Of a stretch of DNA of 64,000 nucleotides, positions 1-7,848 are shown piece after piece. The DNA is from Leptospira noumeaensis (lineage in GTDB: Bacteria; Spirochaetota; Leptospiria; Leptospirales; Leptospiraceae). The DNA lies in contig NZ_RQFK01000026.1 of the NCBI RefSeq assembly GCF_004770765.1, forward strand, positions 1,426,001 through 1,490,000. Reading direction: 5' to 3'. Below the pieces are notes generated by a model, which was not told the DNA's origin, did no database searches, and worked only from the letters and a program-made list of their open reading frames with translations. Both the position numbers and the translations under genes were made by a program. The stretch's first letter is position 1; each line of letters starts with the position of its first letter.

Positions 1-1191
1 TCACTTGGTGGATCGGGAATCGACTTTAAAACATTAGAAATATTGAATACACTTTTGGAGTTGGATTGTATTCCTGTTTTGCCAGAAAAAGGTTCTCTTT
101 CGGCTTCTGGAGATTTGATTCCCCTCAGTTACATTCCTTTGGCACTTCTTGGTGAATCTGGTTTTACTGGAATAGGAAAGGATTTGGCACCGAGTCGGTG
201 GAATGGCGGAACTTCCAAAATCCCTGGTTTGCCTTGGACTCCCAAGGTTAAGGAAGCAATTTCTCTTACCAATGGAACAAGTTTTACCACTGCCCTTCTT
301 GGGCTCCAAGTTCTTGAGTTTCGAAACATACTTTCTTATAGTTTGGAACTTCTAGAGTATTTGTTTAGTTTTCATTCTGTTTTTTCTGACGCCTTCCATC
401 CGGCTTACCATAACCACAAACAATTTGATGGCCCAAAAGAAATTGTTAAAATTCTTTATCCAACCGTTTCAAAACATTCCAAAGTGAAAAAAGAAGGAAG
501 TAGAATCCAAGATATATATTCTATCCGTTGTATTCCTCAAATCCTTGGATCTATTTTGGATGAACTGATTTCTGTAGGAAAGGTAGTGGAACAAGAGTTA
601 AATTCCCTTTCAGACAATCCTGTTTTAATTCCTACAGAAGAGGGAGTTCGGTTTGCCGAAGGTGGTGGGTTTTATGCCGCCCAAGTCAGTTTTGCCGCTG
701 ACAGATTGCAGAATGCGATGGCTGTTTGGTTTACTTGGGTGGATCGATTTTTGAATTATCTCTATGAACCAAATGAAAACGGTGAGTTCCCTTTGATGTT
801 GTCAGATAAACCAGGTACGTACGCAGGATTATCGGGATTAGGTCTTATGTCCACTCACCTAACGGCAGAAGTACGTAGAGATAGTATGCCAGGTTCTGTA
901 CAGTCTATCTCTACCAATGGAAATAACCAAGACATTGTACCTATGGGTGCGATTTCGGTTTTAAGAAATCGCAGAACGGTCTCAAGTGCGTATAAATTAC
1001 TTTCTATATTTGCTTTTTCGGTTTTTCAGTCTTCTCGGTTTGCCAAAAGAAAGGATCTAATTCCAAATCAAAATTTATTTGCCGGCCTAAAGACTATGGC
1101 AGCAGATCGAAGTCTGGACTTTGAAATCCAGACATTGATGGAAAGATTAAAAAATTCTACTTCTTCTCTTGTAGAGATTCCAAACGGTTGA
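1..1191 (+). CDS. HAL/PAL-family aromatic amino acid ammonia-lyase, 5'-truncated by the window edge
   Basis: The frame is open from base 1, so the N-terminal part (roughly 100 residues, judging from the family) lies outside the window. Histidine and phenylalanine ammonia-lyases eliminate ammonia using an MIO cofactor formed autocatalytically from Ala-Ser-Gly. Here that triad is at bases 103-111 in the context GSLSASGDLIPL. Other family signatures follow: NGTSFTTA, QDIYSIRC, ELNSLSDNP, and NNQDIVPMG near the active-site Glu region. HAL is usually about 500 residues, which fits about 395 visible residues plus the missing part. Several residues differ from canonical HutH (LSASGD instead of VGASGD; NQDIVPMG instead of NQEDHVSM-type), so the substrate is not certain; the gene may be a diverged HAL/PAL/TAL member. 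The 3' end overlaps the convergent DUF368 gene by 35 bp. No other hut genes are visible. Confidence 0.85.
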   Translation, partial: SLGGSGIDFKTLEILNTLLELDCIPVLPEKGSLSASGDLIPLSYIPLALLGESGFTGIGKDLAPSRWNGGTSKIPGLPWTPKVKEAISLTNGTSFTTALLGLQVLEFRNILSYSLELLEYLFSFHSVFSDAFHPAYHNHKQFDGPKEIVKILYPTVSKHSKVKKEGSRIQDIYSIRCIPQILGSILDELISVGKVVEQELNSLSDNPVLIPTEEGVRFAEGGGFYAAQVSFAADRLQNAMAVWFTWVDRFLNYLYEPNENGEFPLMLSDKPGTYAGLSGLGLMSTHLTAEVRRDSMPGSVQSISTNGNNQDIVPMGAISVLRNRRTVSSAYKLLSIFAFSVFQSSRFAKRKDLIPNQNLFAGLKTMAADRSLDFEIQTLMERLKNSTSSLVEIPNG

Positions 1192-2140
1192 GTCCAAACC
1201 CAAGAACCAACCCCAAAATTAGAGCTGCTAGTGGGATTTGTGTTTCTGCAAAGTCTTTTGGTAATACATTCTTTGCAGTGGCAATTTGAATGTCTCGTTT
1301 CACTTCTCCCGATCTACCTACAATTGTTTGGCCATTGGCATAGTCTTTGAAAGGCCAGAGGATAAAAAAGGATCCTAGGATAAGGCCAAGTAAAAAAGTC
1401 ATTGTATGCGACTTATACTTAACAAATAACCATTTTACAAAATGAGTAAAAATCAGAAGCCCGAGTAAACATCCAATCCCAAATGCTGCGAGAAAAACAA
1501 TCGAACTTGGCTCTAGGATGGTAGAAAGTTTTCCAATTACGATTTGGTATTCACCTAACACAAGCATGATGTAAGAACCAGAGATTCCTGGTAGGATCAT
1601 TGCAGAAATGGCAACGGCTCCAGTCAGAAAAGCAATCAAAGGATTTTCCGAACCCGTTGTGTCTCCCATAAAAAAACTAGGAACAATTGTGAGTAGGATT
1701 CCTGGAATGAGGAAAAGCCATACAACTAAGCTATGTTTTTCGATGAGTTTATAAGGGACAGCAAGAGACGGAAAAATGAGTCCTATAAAAAGTGCAAGTG
1801 TTGCTTGTGGGTGGTTTTGTAGTAAATACTGGATGAGTTTGGCACCAGAGATAACGGATAACAATAAACCGATTCCAAGAAAGACAAGAAACCAAAAATC
1901 AATCCGTTTCATTTCTTCCGCAAAACGTTTTCTTACATCTTCTTTCCAGAATCCAAATACTAGTGCGATTGATACTTTGATGGTATCCAAGTTTAGGGAT
2001 GTGATGGCAGTAATTAACCTGTCATAGAGCCCGAGGATGAGTGCAAAAGTCCCTCCGGAAACACCGGGGATGAGGTTGGCAATCCCGATGAGAAAGCCAT
2101 TGAGAAGGCAGAATAAAATTTCTTTTTTCGATAGAGGCAT
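1157..2140 (-). CDS. DUF368 membrane protein, PopT-type undecaprenyl-phosphate transporter
   Basis: A polytopic inner-membrane protein of 327 residues. The family mark is a duplicated signature: NLIPGVSGGTFALILGLY near the N-terminus and ILPGISGSYIMLVLGEY in the second half, which suggests two inverted repeats. DUF368 proteins (PopT) have been described as transporters that recycle undecaprenyl phosphate across the cytoplasmic membrane, so they support peptidoglycan and surface polysaccharide synthesis. Eight or more hydrophobic segments are visible. The gene lies 27 bp downstream of the undecaprenyl-phosphate sugar-1-phosphate transferase on the same strand, so the lipid carrier consumer and its recycler are probably co-transcribed. 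The ATG start with the following KKE and a hydrophobic stretch is a natural N-terminus. The family assignment is firm; the transport role rests on homology. Confidence 0.85.
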   Translation of the reverse strand: MPLSKKEILFCLLNGFLIGIANLIPGVSGGTFALILGLYDRLITAITSLNLDTIKVSIALVFGFWKEDVRKRFAEEMKRIDFWFLVFLGIGLLLSVISGAKLIQYLLQNHPQATLALFIGLIFPSLAVPYKLIEKHSLVVWLFLIPGILLTIVPSFFMGDTTGSENPLIAFLTGAVAISAMILPGISGSYIMLVLGEYQIVIGKLSTILEPSSIVFLAAFGIGCLLGLLIFTHFVKWLFVKYKSHTMTFLLGLILGSFFILWPFKDYANGQTIVGRSGEVKRDIQIATAKNVLPKDFAETQIPLAALILGLVLGFGLNRLESLQEKK

Positions 2141-2167
2141 AAAGGAAAGGATGGAAGTCCAAAGTCT

Positions 2168-3235
2168 TTATGCAAGGTTTTTTCTAGGTATTAAAATCCA
2201 AAGGATTCCGTAACTAAATGCAGAAAAAAGGAAAAGGGTTAAGAAAATAAAAAGATTCGGAATCTTAAAAAATGTTAATACAAGATGAATAGAAACAACA
2301 CTGAGGTTTAAACTGAAAAATATAAGAAGAGATCCAATTTTTCCTAATTTGGTTTCTGTGATTCTCTGATAGAGATGTTCCCGGTGTGCGGAAAACAAAT
2401 GTTTCTTTTGGAAAAATCGTTTGGTTAGGGTAAAAATTCCATCCAACCAAAAGTATGGAAATAGATAAAAATAATATGTGGCATCCCAAACTTCAGATTT
2501 AAGTTCTGTCCATTTTCCAACAAACAATGGTAATGCCATTACAAAAAATCCTAATGCTAACGATCCACTGTCTCCCATAAATAGTTTGGCTCTTGGAAAA
2601 TTATAAAATATAAATCCAAACATGGAAACAAAAAGGATCAGATAAAAACTATAACCATAGTTCCCCAAAGCATAGAAATTGGGGCAAACAAAGGCCAATG
2701 AAAAATAAGACAAAAAGATGGTTGTGACCAAATACCAATCCATCCCATCCATAAAATTGACTAAGTTGATAGCAAATACGAGAAAGATGGTAAGGCCAAA
2801 TATTTGAACAAACTTAGGAACAGATCCCAATCCAAAATATGTTAATTCTGGATTTGTCCAAATTAAAAAAGTTCCAACCACACTGAGCTCTAAAAACAAG
2901 CGAAGTTTCGGGCTGAGATGATACAAATCATCGATAAAACCAAGGATACAAAAGATAAAAACACCAGCTAACAAAAGGTAGATGTCCGTTCTTTGCGAAA
3001 GATTTTCTGGCGCGAATGAGAGTTTGGTCGTATCTGGGTAAAAAAGGAGTCCTAAGATACTCAGTAGAAATAAAGGGATAAAAAACATTCCTCCCGATTT
3101 TTTGGTGACAACGTCATGCAAACTACGTTCGTTTGGCACATCTTTGACCCCAAATCGGGAATGGACATAGAATGAATGCAAAATGAGGCTGAGAATTGCG
3201 AGAATGGCAATCATTGGTGGTAAAAAAGAGACCAT
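2168..3235 (-). CDS. MraY/WecA-family undecaprenyl-phosphate sugar-1-phosphate transferase (glycosyltransferase family 4)
   Basis: A 355-residue polytopic membrane enzyme of the polyprenyl-phosphate N-acetylhexosamine-1-phosphate transferase family. It would move a sugar-1-phosphate from a UDP-sugar to undecaprenyl phosphate, the first membrane step in O-antigen or other glycan synthesis. Visible motifs: PNERSLHDVVTKKSGG in the first cytoplasmic loop, FIDDLYHLSPKLRL (Asp pair for Mg2+), NLVNFMDGMD, LFMGDSGSLALG, and an AHREHLYQR loop near the C-terminus typical of WecA/TagO rather than MraY. About ten membrane segments are seen. The start ATG at 3235 is followed by a hydrophobic segment. It lies first in a two-gene unit with the DUF368 transporter and is divergent from dapA. 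The sugar substrate cannot be read from sequence. Confidence 0.88.
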   Translation of the reverse strand: MVSFLPPMIAILAILSLILHSFYVHSRFGVKDVPNERSLHDVVTKKSGGMFFIPLFLLSILGLLFYPDTTKLSFAPENLSQRTDIYLLLAGVFIFCILGFIDDLYHLSPKLRLFLELSVVGTFLIWTNPELTYFGLGSVPKFVQIFGLTIFLVFAINLVNFMDGMDWYLVTTIFLSYFSLAFVCPNFYALGNYGYSFYLILFVSMFGFIFYNFPRAKLFMGDSGSLALGFFVMALPLFVGKWTELKSEVWDATYYFYLFPYFWLDGIFTLTKRFFQKKHLFSAHREHLYQRITETKLGKIGSLLIFFSLNLSVVSIHLVLTFFKIPNLFIFLTLFLFSAFSYGILWILIPRKNLA

Positions 3236-3312
3236 TTTCGTAAAGTTTATGGGTTAGGGGTGTTTTGGCAGTTTTTTATTGCAAAAATCCGTCCCTCTTC
3301 GATGTTTAATTT

Positions 3313-4197
3313 ATGTTTCAGGGCGTTTATACCGCGGTCATCACCCCCTTCCGCCAGGGGAAAATCGATTATGATAGTTATTTTAAAATCCTAGAAAACC
3401 AGATCCGCTCCGGCGTGGCAGGTGTGGTTCCTTGTGGGACAACGGGTGAATCTCCCACCCTTTCTTATGCAGAACATAAGGAACTCATCCAAAAGACCGT
3501 CAAAGTTGTGGCAGGGAAAATCCAAGTCATCGCGGGAACTGGATCTAACTCTACAAAAGAGGCCATTGAACTCACTGAGTCTGCTTGTACGGACGGGGTA
3601 GACGGAATCCTAACCGTCAACCCATACTATAACAAACCCACACAAGAAGGGATGTTCCGTCATTTTACCGAGATTGCCAATGTATCATCCAAACCAGTGA
3701 TGTTGTACAACATTCCAGGAAGAACCAATGTGAATTTACTTCCAGAAACGGTAGCAAGGCTTTCGGCTCATCCAAAAATCGCGGCAATCAAAGAAGCAAC
3801 CGGCGATTTAGGTCAAATGGCAAAGGTCATTGCTGCTACACCGTCTGACTTTGATTTGTTGTCTGGTGATGACAACCTAACACTTCCTGTTTTATCCATC
3901 GGTGGTAGAGGAGTGGTTTCTGTAGTCTCCAATCTTTTTCCTCGTGCTTGTGTGGATATGGTTTCCTTGTACTTACGTGGAGACTTAGAAGCATCCAAAA
4001 AGATTTATTACAAACTCCTTCCTGTGTTTATCAATGCTTTCATTGAAACCAATCCCATCCCCATCAAAGCTGCAATGAGTTGGTTTGGTTATTGTGAAAA
4101 TGAACTTCGTCTACCGATGACTTCTTTGTCAGAAGGTTCACCTGCAGACAATTTCAAAAAAACTGTATTCCAACTCAAAGAGGAAGGCATTGTCTAA
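3313..4197 (+). CDS. dapA: 4-hydroxy-tetrahydrodipicolinate synthase
   Basis: Condenses pyruvate with aspartate semialdehyde, the first committed step to diaminopimelate and lysine; cytosolic TIM barrel. The 294-residue length is standard. Visible family features: [10 protein letters not shown] at the N-terminus, the CGTTGES pyruvate-binding loop, the tyrosine of [11 protein letters not shown], and the Schiff-base lysine at about residue 160 in AAIKEATGD. It is the first gene of a compact operon: its TAA overlaps the TTG start of dapB by 8 bp, followed by cdaA and ybbR. I see no clear Shine-Dalgarno sequence before the ATG at 3313. Spirochaetes need diaminopimelate or ornithine in peptidoglycan; Leptospira uses diaminopimelate, so this operon feeds the cell wall. 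Confidence 0.95.
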   Translation: MFQGVYTAVITPFRQGKIDYDSYFKILENQIRSGVAGVVPCGTTGESPTLSYAEHKELIQKTVKVVAGKIQVIAGTGSNSTKEAIELTESACTDGVDGILTVNPYYNKPTQEGMFRHFTEIANVSSKPVMLYNIPGRTNVNLLPETVARLSAHPKIAAIKEATGDLGQMAKVIAATPSDFDLLSGDDNLTLPVLSIGGRGVVSVVSNLFPRACVDMVSLYLRGDLEASKKIYYKLLPVFINAFIETNPIPIKAAMSWFGYCENELRLPMTSLSEGSPADNFKKTVFQLKEEGIV

Positions 4198-4993
4198 AAT
4201 CAAAGTTGGTGTCATCGGTGCTGGGGGAAGGATGGGAAAGGCCATCATCCAAGTCCTTTCTCTTTCCAAAAAATCAGAGTTAAGTGCTGCTGTTGTGAGA
4301 GAAGGGGCCGTGTATGCGGGATTTGATTCTGGAAACCATGCTGGTATCAAAGAAACGGGAATTTTACTTTCTACCGACTTACAAAAAGCTTGTGAATCTT
4401 CCGATGTTTTGATTGATTTTAGCACCCATACTGGATTTGAATCCATTTTGAATTCTGCCTTAGCCAATAAAAAACCATTGGTGATTGGAACCACAGGCCT
4501 TACTGATTCCGATAAGGCTCTCATCCAATCGGCAGCCACCTCTATTCCCATTGTCTTTTCACCGAACATGTCTGTGGGTGTGAATCTGTTATTTAAATTA
4601 ACAGAGATCGCAGCAAAAGTGTTAGATGAAGATTTTGATATAGAAGTTTTAGACATCCACCATCGGCATAAAAAAGATGCCCCTTCGGGAACAGCCATGT
4701 ATTTGAAAGAGGTTCTTTTGAATGCAACCAAACGTTCAGAAGAAAATGTGATTTATGGTCGTCATGGTATGTATCCAGAAAGAGACCAAAAAGAAATCGC
4801 CATGCACACGATGCGCGCGGGTGAAGTGGTTGGTGAACACACTGTATATTTTTTAAGTTCGGAAGAACGAATTGAAATCACTCATAAGGCACAGGATCGT
4901 AAAACCTTTGCGACTGGTGCCGTAAAAGCCGCCGAGTTTTTACACGGAAAGTCCAAAGGGCTTTATAATATGTTCGATGTGTTAGGAATATAA
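4190..4993 (+). CDS. dapB: 4-hydroxy-tetrahydrodipicolinate reductase
   Basis: Reduces the product of DapA with NAD(P)H. The 267-residue protein has the N-terminal nucleotide-binding [13 protein letters not shown] motif, the GTTGL loop, SPNMSVGVN, and the catalytic/substrate-binding segment [15 protein letters not shown], in which the His pair and Lys are the known active-site residues. Translation probably starts at TTG 4190, inside the last codons of dapA, since the Rossmann motif begins only five codons later and no in-frame ATG precedes it. The overlap suggests translational coupling with dapA. The stop is 1 bp before the TTG start of cdaA. Confidence 0.95.
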   Translation: MSKIKVGVIGAGGRMGKAIIQVLSLSKKSELSAAVVREGAVYAGFDSGNHAGIKETGILLSTDLQKACESSDVLIDFSTHTGFESILNSALANKKPLVIGTTGLTDSDKALIQSAATSIPIVFSPNMSVGVNLLFKLTEIAAKVLDEDFDIEVLDIHHRHKKDAPSGTAMYLKEVLLNATKRSEENVIYGRHGMYPERDQKEIAMHTMRAGEVVGEHTVYFLSSEERIEITHKAQDRKTFATGAVKAAEFLHGKSKGLYNMFDVLGI

Positions 4994-4994
4994 A

Positions 4995-5825
4995 TTGGAT
5001 TTTTTTCGAGGATTATACATCATTCCGTGGAGTAAAAACTATATCTCCATATCTTTAGATGTTTTAATCGTCGCATTTTTAATTTATAAAACCTACACAA
5101 CACTTCGTAGAACACGAGGAATCCAACTTTTACTTGGCGTGGGAATCATTTGGATTTCAGGAAGTTTTGCTGAATATTTAGGGTTTGAACTTCTGGAATG
5201 GATTCTCACGAATATCAGACCTGCCTTGGTGTTTGCTATCATTGTCCTCTTACAACCAGAACTTCGTAGGTTGACCGGCGATTTAGCGCGCATTCGCCTA
5301 CTTCGATTGTTCTTTCTGAAACCCACATTTGATCTTGATCCCATCGTAGAAGCGGTTCGGATCATGTCTCAAGAAAAAACAGGATCCATCATCGTACTTG
5401 TGAAAGACATAAGTTTGAAAGATATATCTGAAAACGCTGTGCCCATGGATGCACAAGTCACATCAGAGGTATTACAAACCATCTTTTTTAAAAATTCACC
5501 ACTACACGATGGAGCTGTGATCATCGAACAAAATCGAATTGTTTGTGCGGCATCTTATCTACCAATGAGTAGTTCGGTGGAAATTGCAACACTCGGTGCA
5601 AGGCATCGTTCGGCCTTGGGCCTTTCTGAAGAAACAGATGCCATCATCATTGTTACCTCTGAGGAAACAGGTGATATTACTATTTGTTACGAAGGGGAAA
5701 TGTTACATCCAGTCAAACCTTTGGAACTCAAAGCCCTTGTGAGTAGCCTAATGGCTGGAACCAGAAGGTCAAAGGATGATTCTCTTCGTAAACCCAAAGA
5801 GAAAGATACGGGAGTCAGTATATGA
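4995..5825 (+). CDS. cdaA: Diadenylate cyclase (c-di-AMP synthase), CdaA type
   Basis: Makes cyclic di-AMP from two ATP; CdaA enzymes are membrane anchored and control potassium, osmolyte and cell-wall balance. About three N-terminal membrane segments (residues ~10-90) precede the DAC (DisA_N) domain. The catalytic motifs are visible: LHDGAVII (DGA) and ARHRSALGLSEETDA (RHR). The C-terminus is short and charged. The start codon appears to be TTG 4995, one base after the dapB stop, giving 276 residues, normal for CdaA. The ybbR gene follows with a 4-bp ATGA overlap, the classical cdaA-ybbR (cdaR) pair; the usual third partner glmM is not next in this window. Fusion of the pair to dapAB puts c-di-AMP synthesis into a cell-wall precursor operon. 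Confidence 0.93.
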   Translation: MDFFRGLYIIPWSKNYISISLDVLIVAFLIYKTYTTLRRTRGIQLLLGVGIIWISGSFAEYLGFELLEWILTNIRPALVFAIIVLLQPELRRLTGDLARIRLLRLFFLKPTFDLDPIVEAVRIMSQEKTGSIIVLVKDISLKDISENAVPMDAQVTSEVLQTIFFKNSPLHDGAVIIEQNRIVCAASYLPMSSSVEIATLGARHRSALGLSEETDAIIIVTSEETGDITICYEGEMLHPVKPLELKALVSSLMAGTRRSKDDSLRKPKEKDTGVSI

Positions 5826-6871
5826 TTCCAAAACTTTTAGGTAAAGTTGGTAGAAACTGGAAAGCGAAGTTAGTTTCATTAATCATTGCTAGTATTTTTT
5901 ACGTAAATCTTCAGAACTCTAAAGTTTTGATCAAAACCATCAACGTCCCTGTCGATTATCCAAAGTTATCTGGTAATTTGAACTACTCTAAAAACCCAGA
6001 AAAAACAATTCCGGTTCGGGTTGAAGGTTTGAAAGACGTGGTGAATTATTATTCGCAATTTATGAAAGCTGTAATTGATCCAGAGGATGTACAACTCGGA
6101 GTCACGGAAGTTCCGATTAAAAAAATCGTTGGTGTTCCGAGTGGAGTTAAGGTTACCAAACTTAAAAAAACTGTTCCTGTGGAAATTGAATCTCGTGGAT
6201 TAAAAGTAGTTCCTTTGGAAGTTGTATTTGAAGGAGCACCACCACCTAACTTTGAAAAATTGACCCAAATTGTGAGTCCTCAAAAGGTGACTCTCAGTGG
6301 AAAACCACAAGATTTGGAAAAAATTACCAAGGTAATTTTGCCTGAGATATCACTTATCGATAAAAAAGAACCATTTGCAAAAACGGTTCGGATTCCGGAT
6401 CTCCCTAAAGGTGTGAGTGTTCTTGGGTCACGTGATGTCACTGTGAATGTAAATATCATTCCGCTTTCTTATAAAACGGGGGAACAAACGGCTGCAGGAA
6501 TTCCCATTGTTTGTTCAGGCTCAGACGCCAGGTTGGATGCGGAACTTTCGGAAGAACAAGTTGCGATTCGTTATTTTTCTCTCAAACCAATTCGTTCAGC
6601 ACAAATTCTTACCGGAATCACAGCCCAAGTCCCATGTAACTATATTTTTGATCCTATCAAAAACAAAATCATTCCCGAATTACAGCCGCAAGTTGCCAAA
6701 GTTCGAATCATAAAAAGTAAAGATTTAAAAGGCATTGAGATTCTGCAAATCAGTCCTGAAAAAATTGAAATCCGTTACAAAGTAAAAGAACAACAAAATC
6801 CAGATTCTGATCCCACTGATGATGGAACCGGAATGGAAGGTCCAGGCACGGTCCCTTCCGATCGGTCTTAA
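5822..6871 (+). CDS. ybbR: YbbR-domain protein, CdaA regulator
   Basis: A 349-residue protein with one N-terminal membrane segment (about residues 14-28) and an extracytoplasmic part made of YbbR-type beta repeats, recognisable by recurrent stretches such as IPVRVEG, VPVEIESRG, VTLSGKPQDLEKI and KIEIRYK. In Firmicutes the homologue CdaR binds CdaA and modulates c-di-AMP synthesis. The start ATG overlaps the cdaA stop by 4 bp, so the two proteins are probably made in similar amounts. The last ~25 residues are acidic, Pro/Gly/Ser-rich and look disordered. The stop lies 3 bp from the stop of the convergent hydrolase gene, so the operon ends here. Confidence 0.88.
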   Translation: MIPKLLGKVGRNWKAKLVSLIIASIFYVNLQNSKVLIKTINVPVDYPKLSGNLNYSKNPEKTIPVRVEGLKDVVNYYSQFMKAVIDPEDVQLGVTEVPIKKIVGVPSGVKVTKLKKTVPVEIESRGLKVVPLEVVFEGAPPPNFEKLTQIVSPQKVTLSGKPQDLEKITKVILPEISLIDKKEPFAKTVRIPDLPKGVSVLGSRDVTVNVNIIPLSYKTGEQTAAGIPIVCSGSDARLDAELSEEQVAIRYFSLKPIRSAQILTGITAQVPCNYIFDPIKNKIIPELQPQVAKVRIIKSKDLKGIEILQISPEKIEIRYKVKEQQNPDSDPTDDGTGMEGPGTVPSDRS

Positions 6872-6874
6872 GTT

Positions 6875-7771
6875 TTACTTTAAAAACTCATAGATTTCTT
6901 TAAAACTTTCTTCTGGATTTTCCCATTGCGGATAATGACCGATGGATTCCCAACGAATTAGTTTTTTATTTTTGATAGGAAGTTTTTCAATTTCATCTGC
7001 TAGGTGACGACCACTTACCGGATCTTCTCCTCCGTTGATAAAAAGTAGGGGAACTTCTGTTTGGAGGAGTGCATTTTTCCAACGTTCTCCGTGTAACCTT
7101 CTTTCTTTAATGTATTTCAGAAGTTTATGAGGGATTAAAACTTTGTTGGGATACGTGATGAGTTTCCAAAGAACAGATATTTCCTTTTCGCTTGGTTTTG
7201 TATTTTCCCCAAATACTTGAGCAAAAGCCACTCCAAACTTTTTTTCATCATAAAACCTTGAAAGAATTGCACCTAAGATTGGTGTGGCGAGAAGTTTTTG
7301 TTTGAATGTGGGTCTGTGGAGATGGGGGAAAAGTCCTCCATTCAAAAAAACGGCACCATCAATTTCATACTTACGATCCGTGCGTTCTAAGTGCCTTGCT
7401 AAAATTTCTTGTCCCACACTCACGGCATAATCGTGAAATACAAACTTCACCCTACGTAGTGCATTCTTTTCGATATAGTTTTCTATGATATCTGTTTGTT
7501 CGATGAGTGTATATGTATGTTTTTTTGGTTTAGAAGAATATCCAAATCCTAAAAAATCAATTGCGATTGTATTGAAGTAACGCGAAAGACCATTAAAAAT
7601 TTTGGAATAGTCCCAAGAGGAAGTAGGGAATCCATGAAGTAGAATTAAATTTTGCCCTCTTCCTTCTTGGATAAAGAAAATTTGAAACTTCTTATATTCG
7701 AAAAATTTGCCTGCTGCCAACCATTCGGTTGCGTTCTTTTTTGGAAAGTTAAGATCTACCATATCCGACAT
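6875..7771 (-). CDS. MEST-like alpha/beta hydrolase
   Basis: An alpha/beta-fold hydrolase. The oxyanion region LLHGFPTSSWDYS and the nucleophile elbow VFHDYAVSVGQE are visible; the elbow carries Asp (HDY) rather than Ser, as in epoxide hydrolases and dehalogenases. The lid and C-terminal parts (FLNGGLFPHLHRP, KLLKYIKERR, INGGEDPVSGRHL, IGHYPQWENP) resemble the vertebrate imprinted protein MEST/PEG1 and its bacterial relatives, whose reaction is not established. I chose ATG 7771; a TTG at 7798 and an ATG at 7762 are also in frame, and none has a convincing ribosome binding site. It is convergent with ybbR and divergent from the adenylate cyclase gene. Substrate unknown. Confidence 0.78.
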   Translation of the reverse strand: MSDMVDLNFPKKNATEWLAAGKFFEYKKFQIFFIQEGRGQNLILLHGFPTSSWDYSKIFNGLSRYFNTIAIDFLGFGYSSKPKKHTYTLIEQTDIIENYIEKNALRRVKFVFHDYAVSVGQEILARHLERTDRKYEIDGAVFLNGGLFPHLHRPTFKQKLLATPILGAILSRFYDEKKFGVAFAQVFGENTKPSEKEISVLWKLITYPNKVLIPHKLLKYIKERRLHGERWKNALLQTEVPLLFINGGEDPVSGRHLADEIEKLPIKNKKLIRWESIGHYPQWENPEESFKEIYEFLK

Positions 7772-7848
7772 AGCACACCAAACGAGGAAGTGAGTCAAAT
7801 AGAAGAATTTGCTACTTTCTCTTTTCCCGAAAGCCGATCTTTAAAGGG

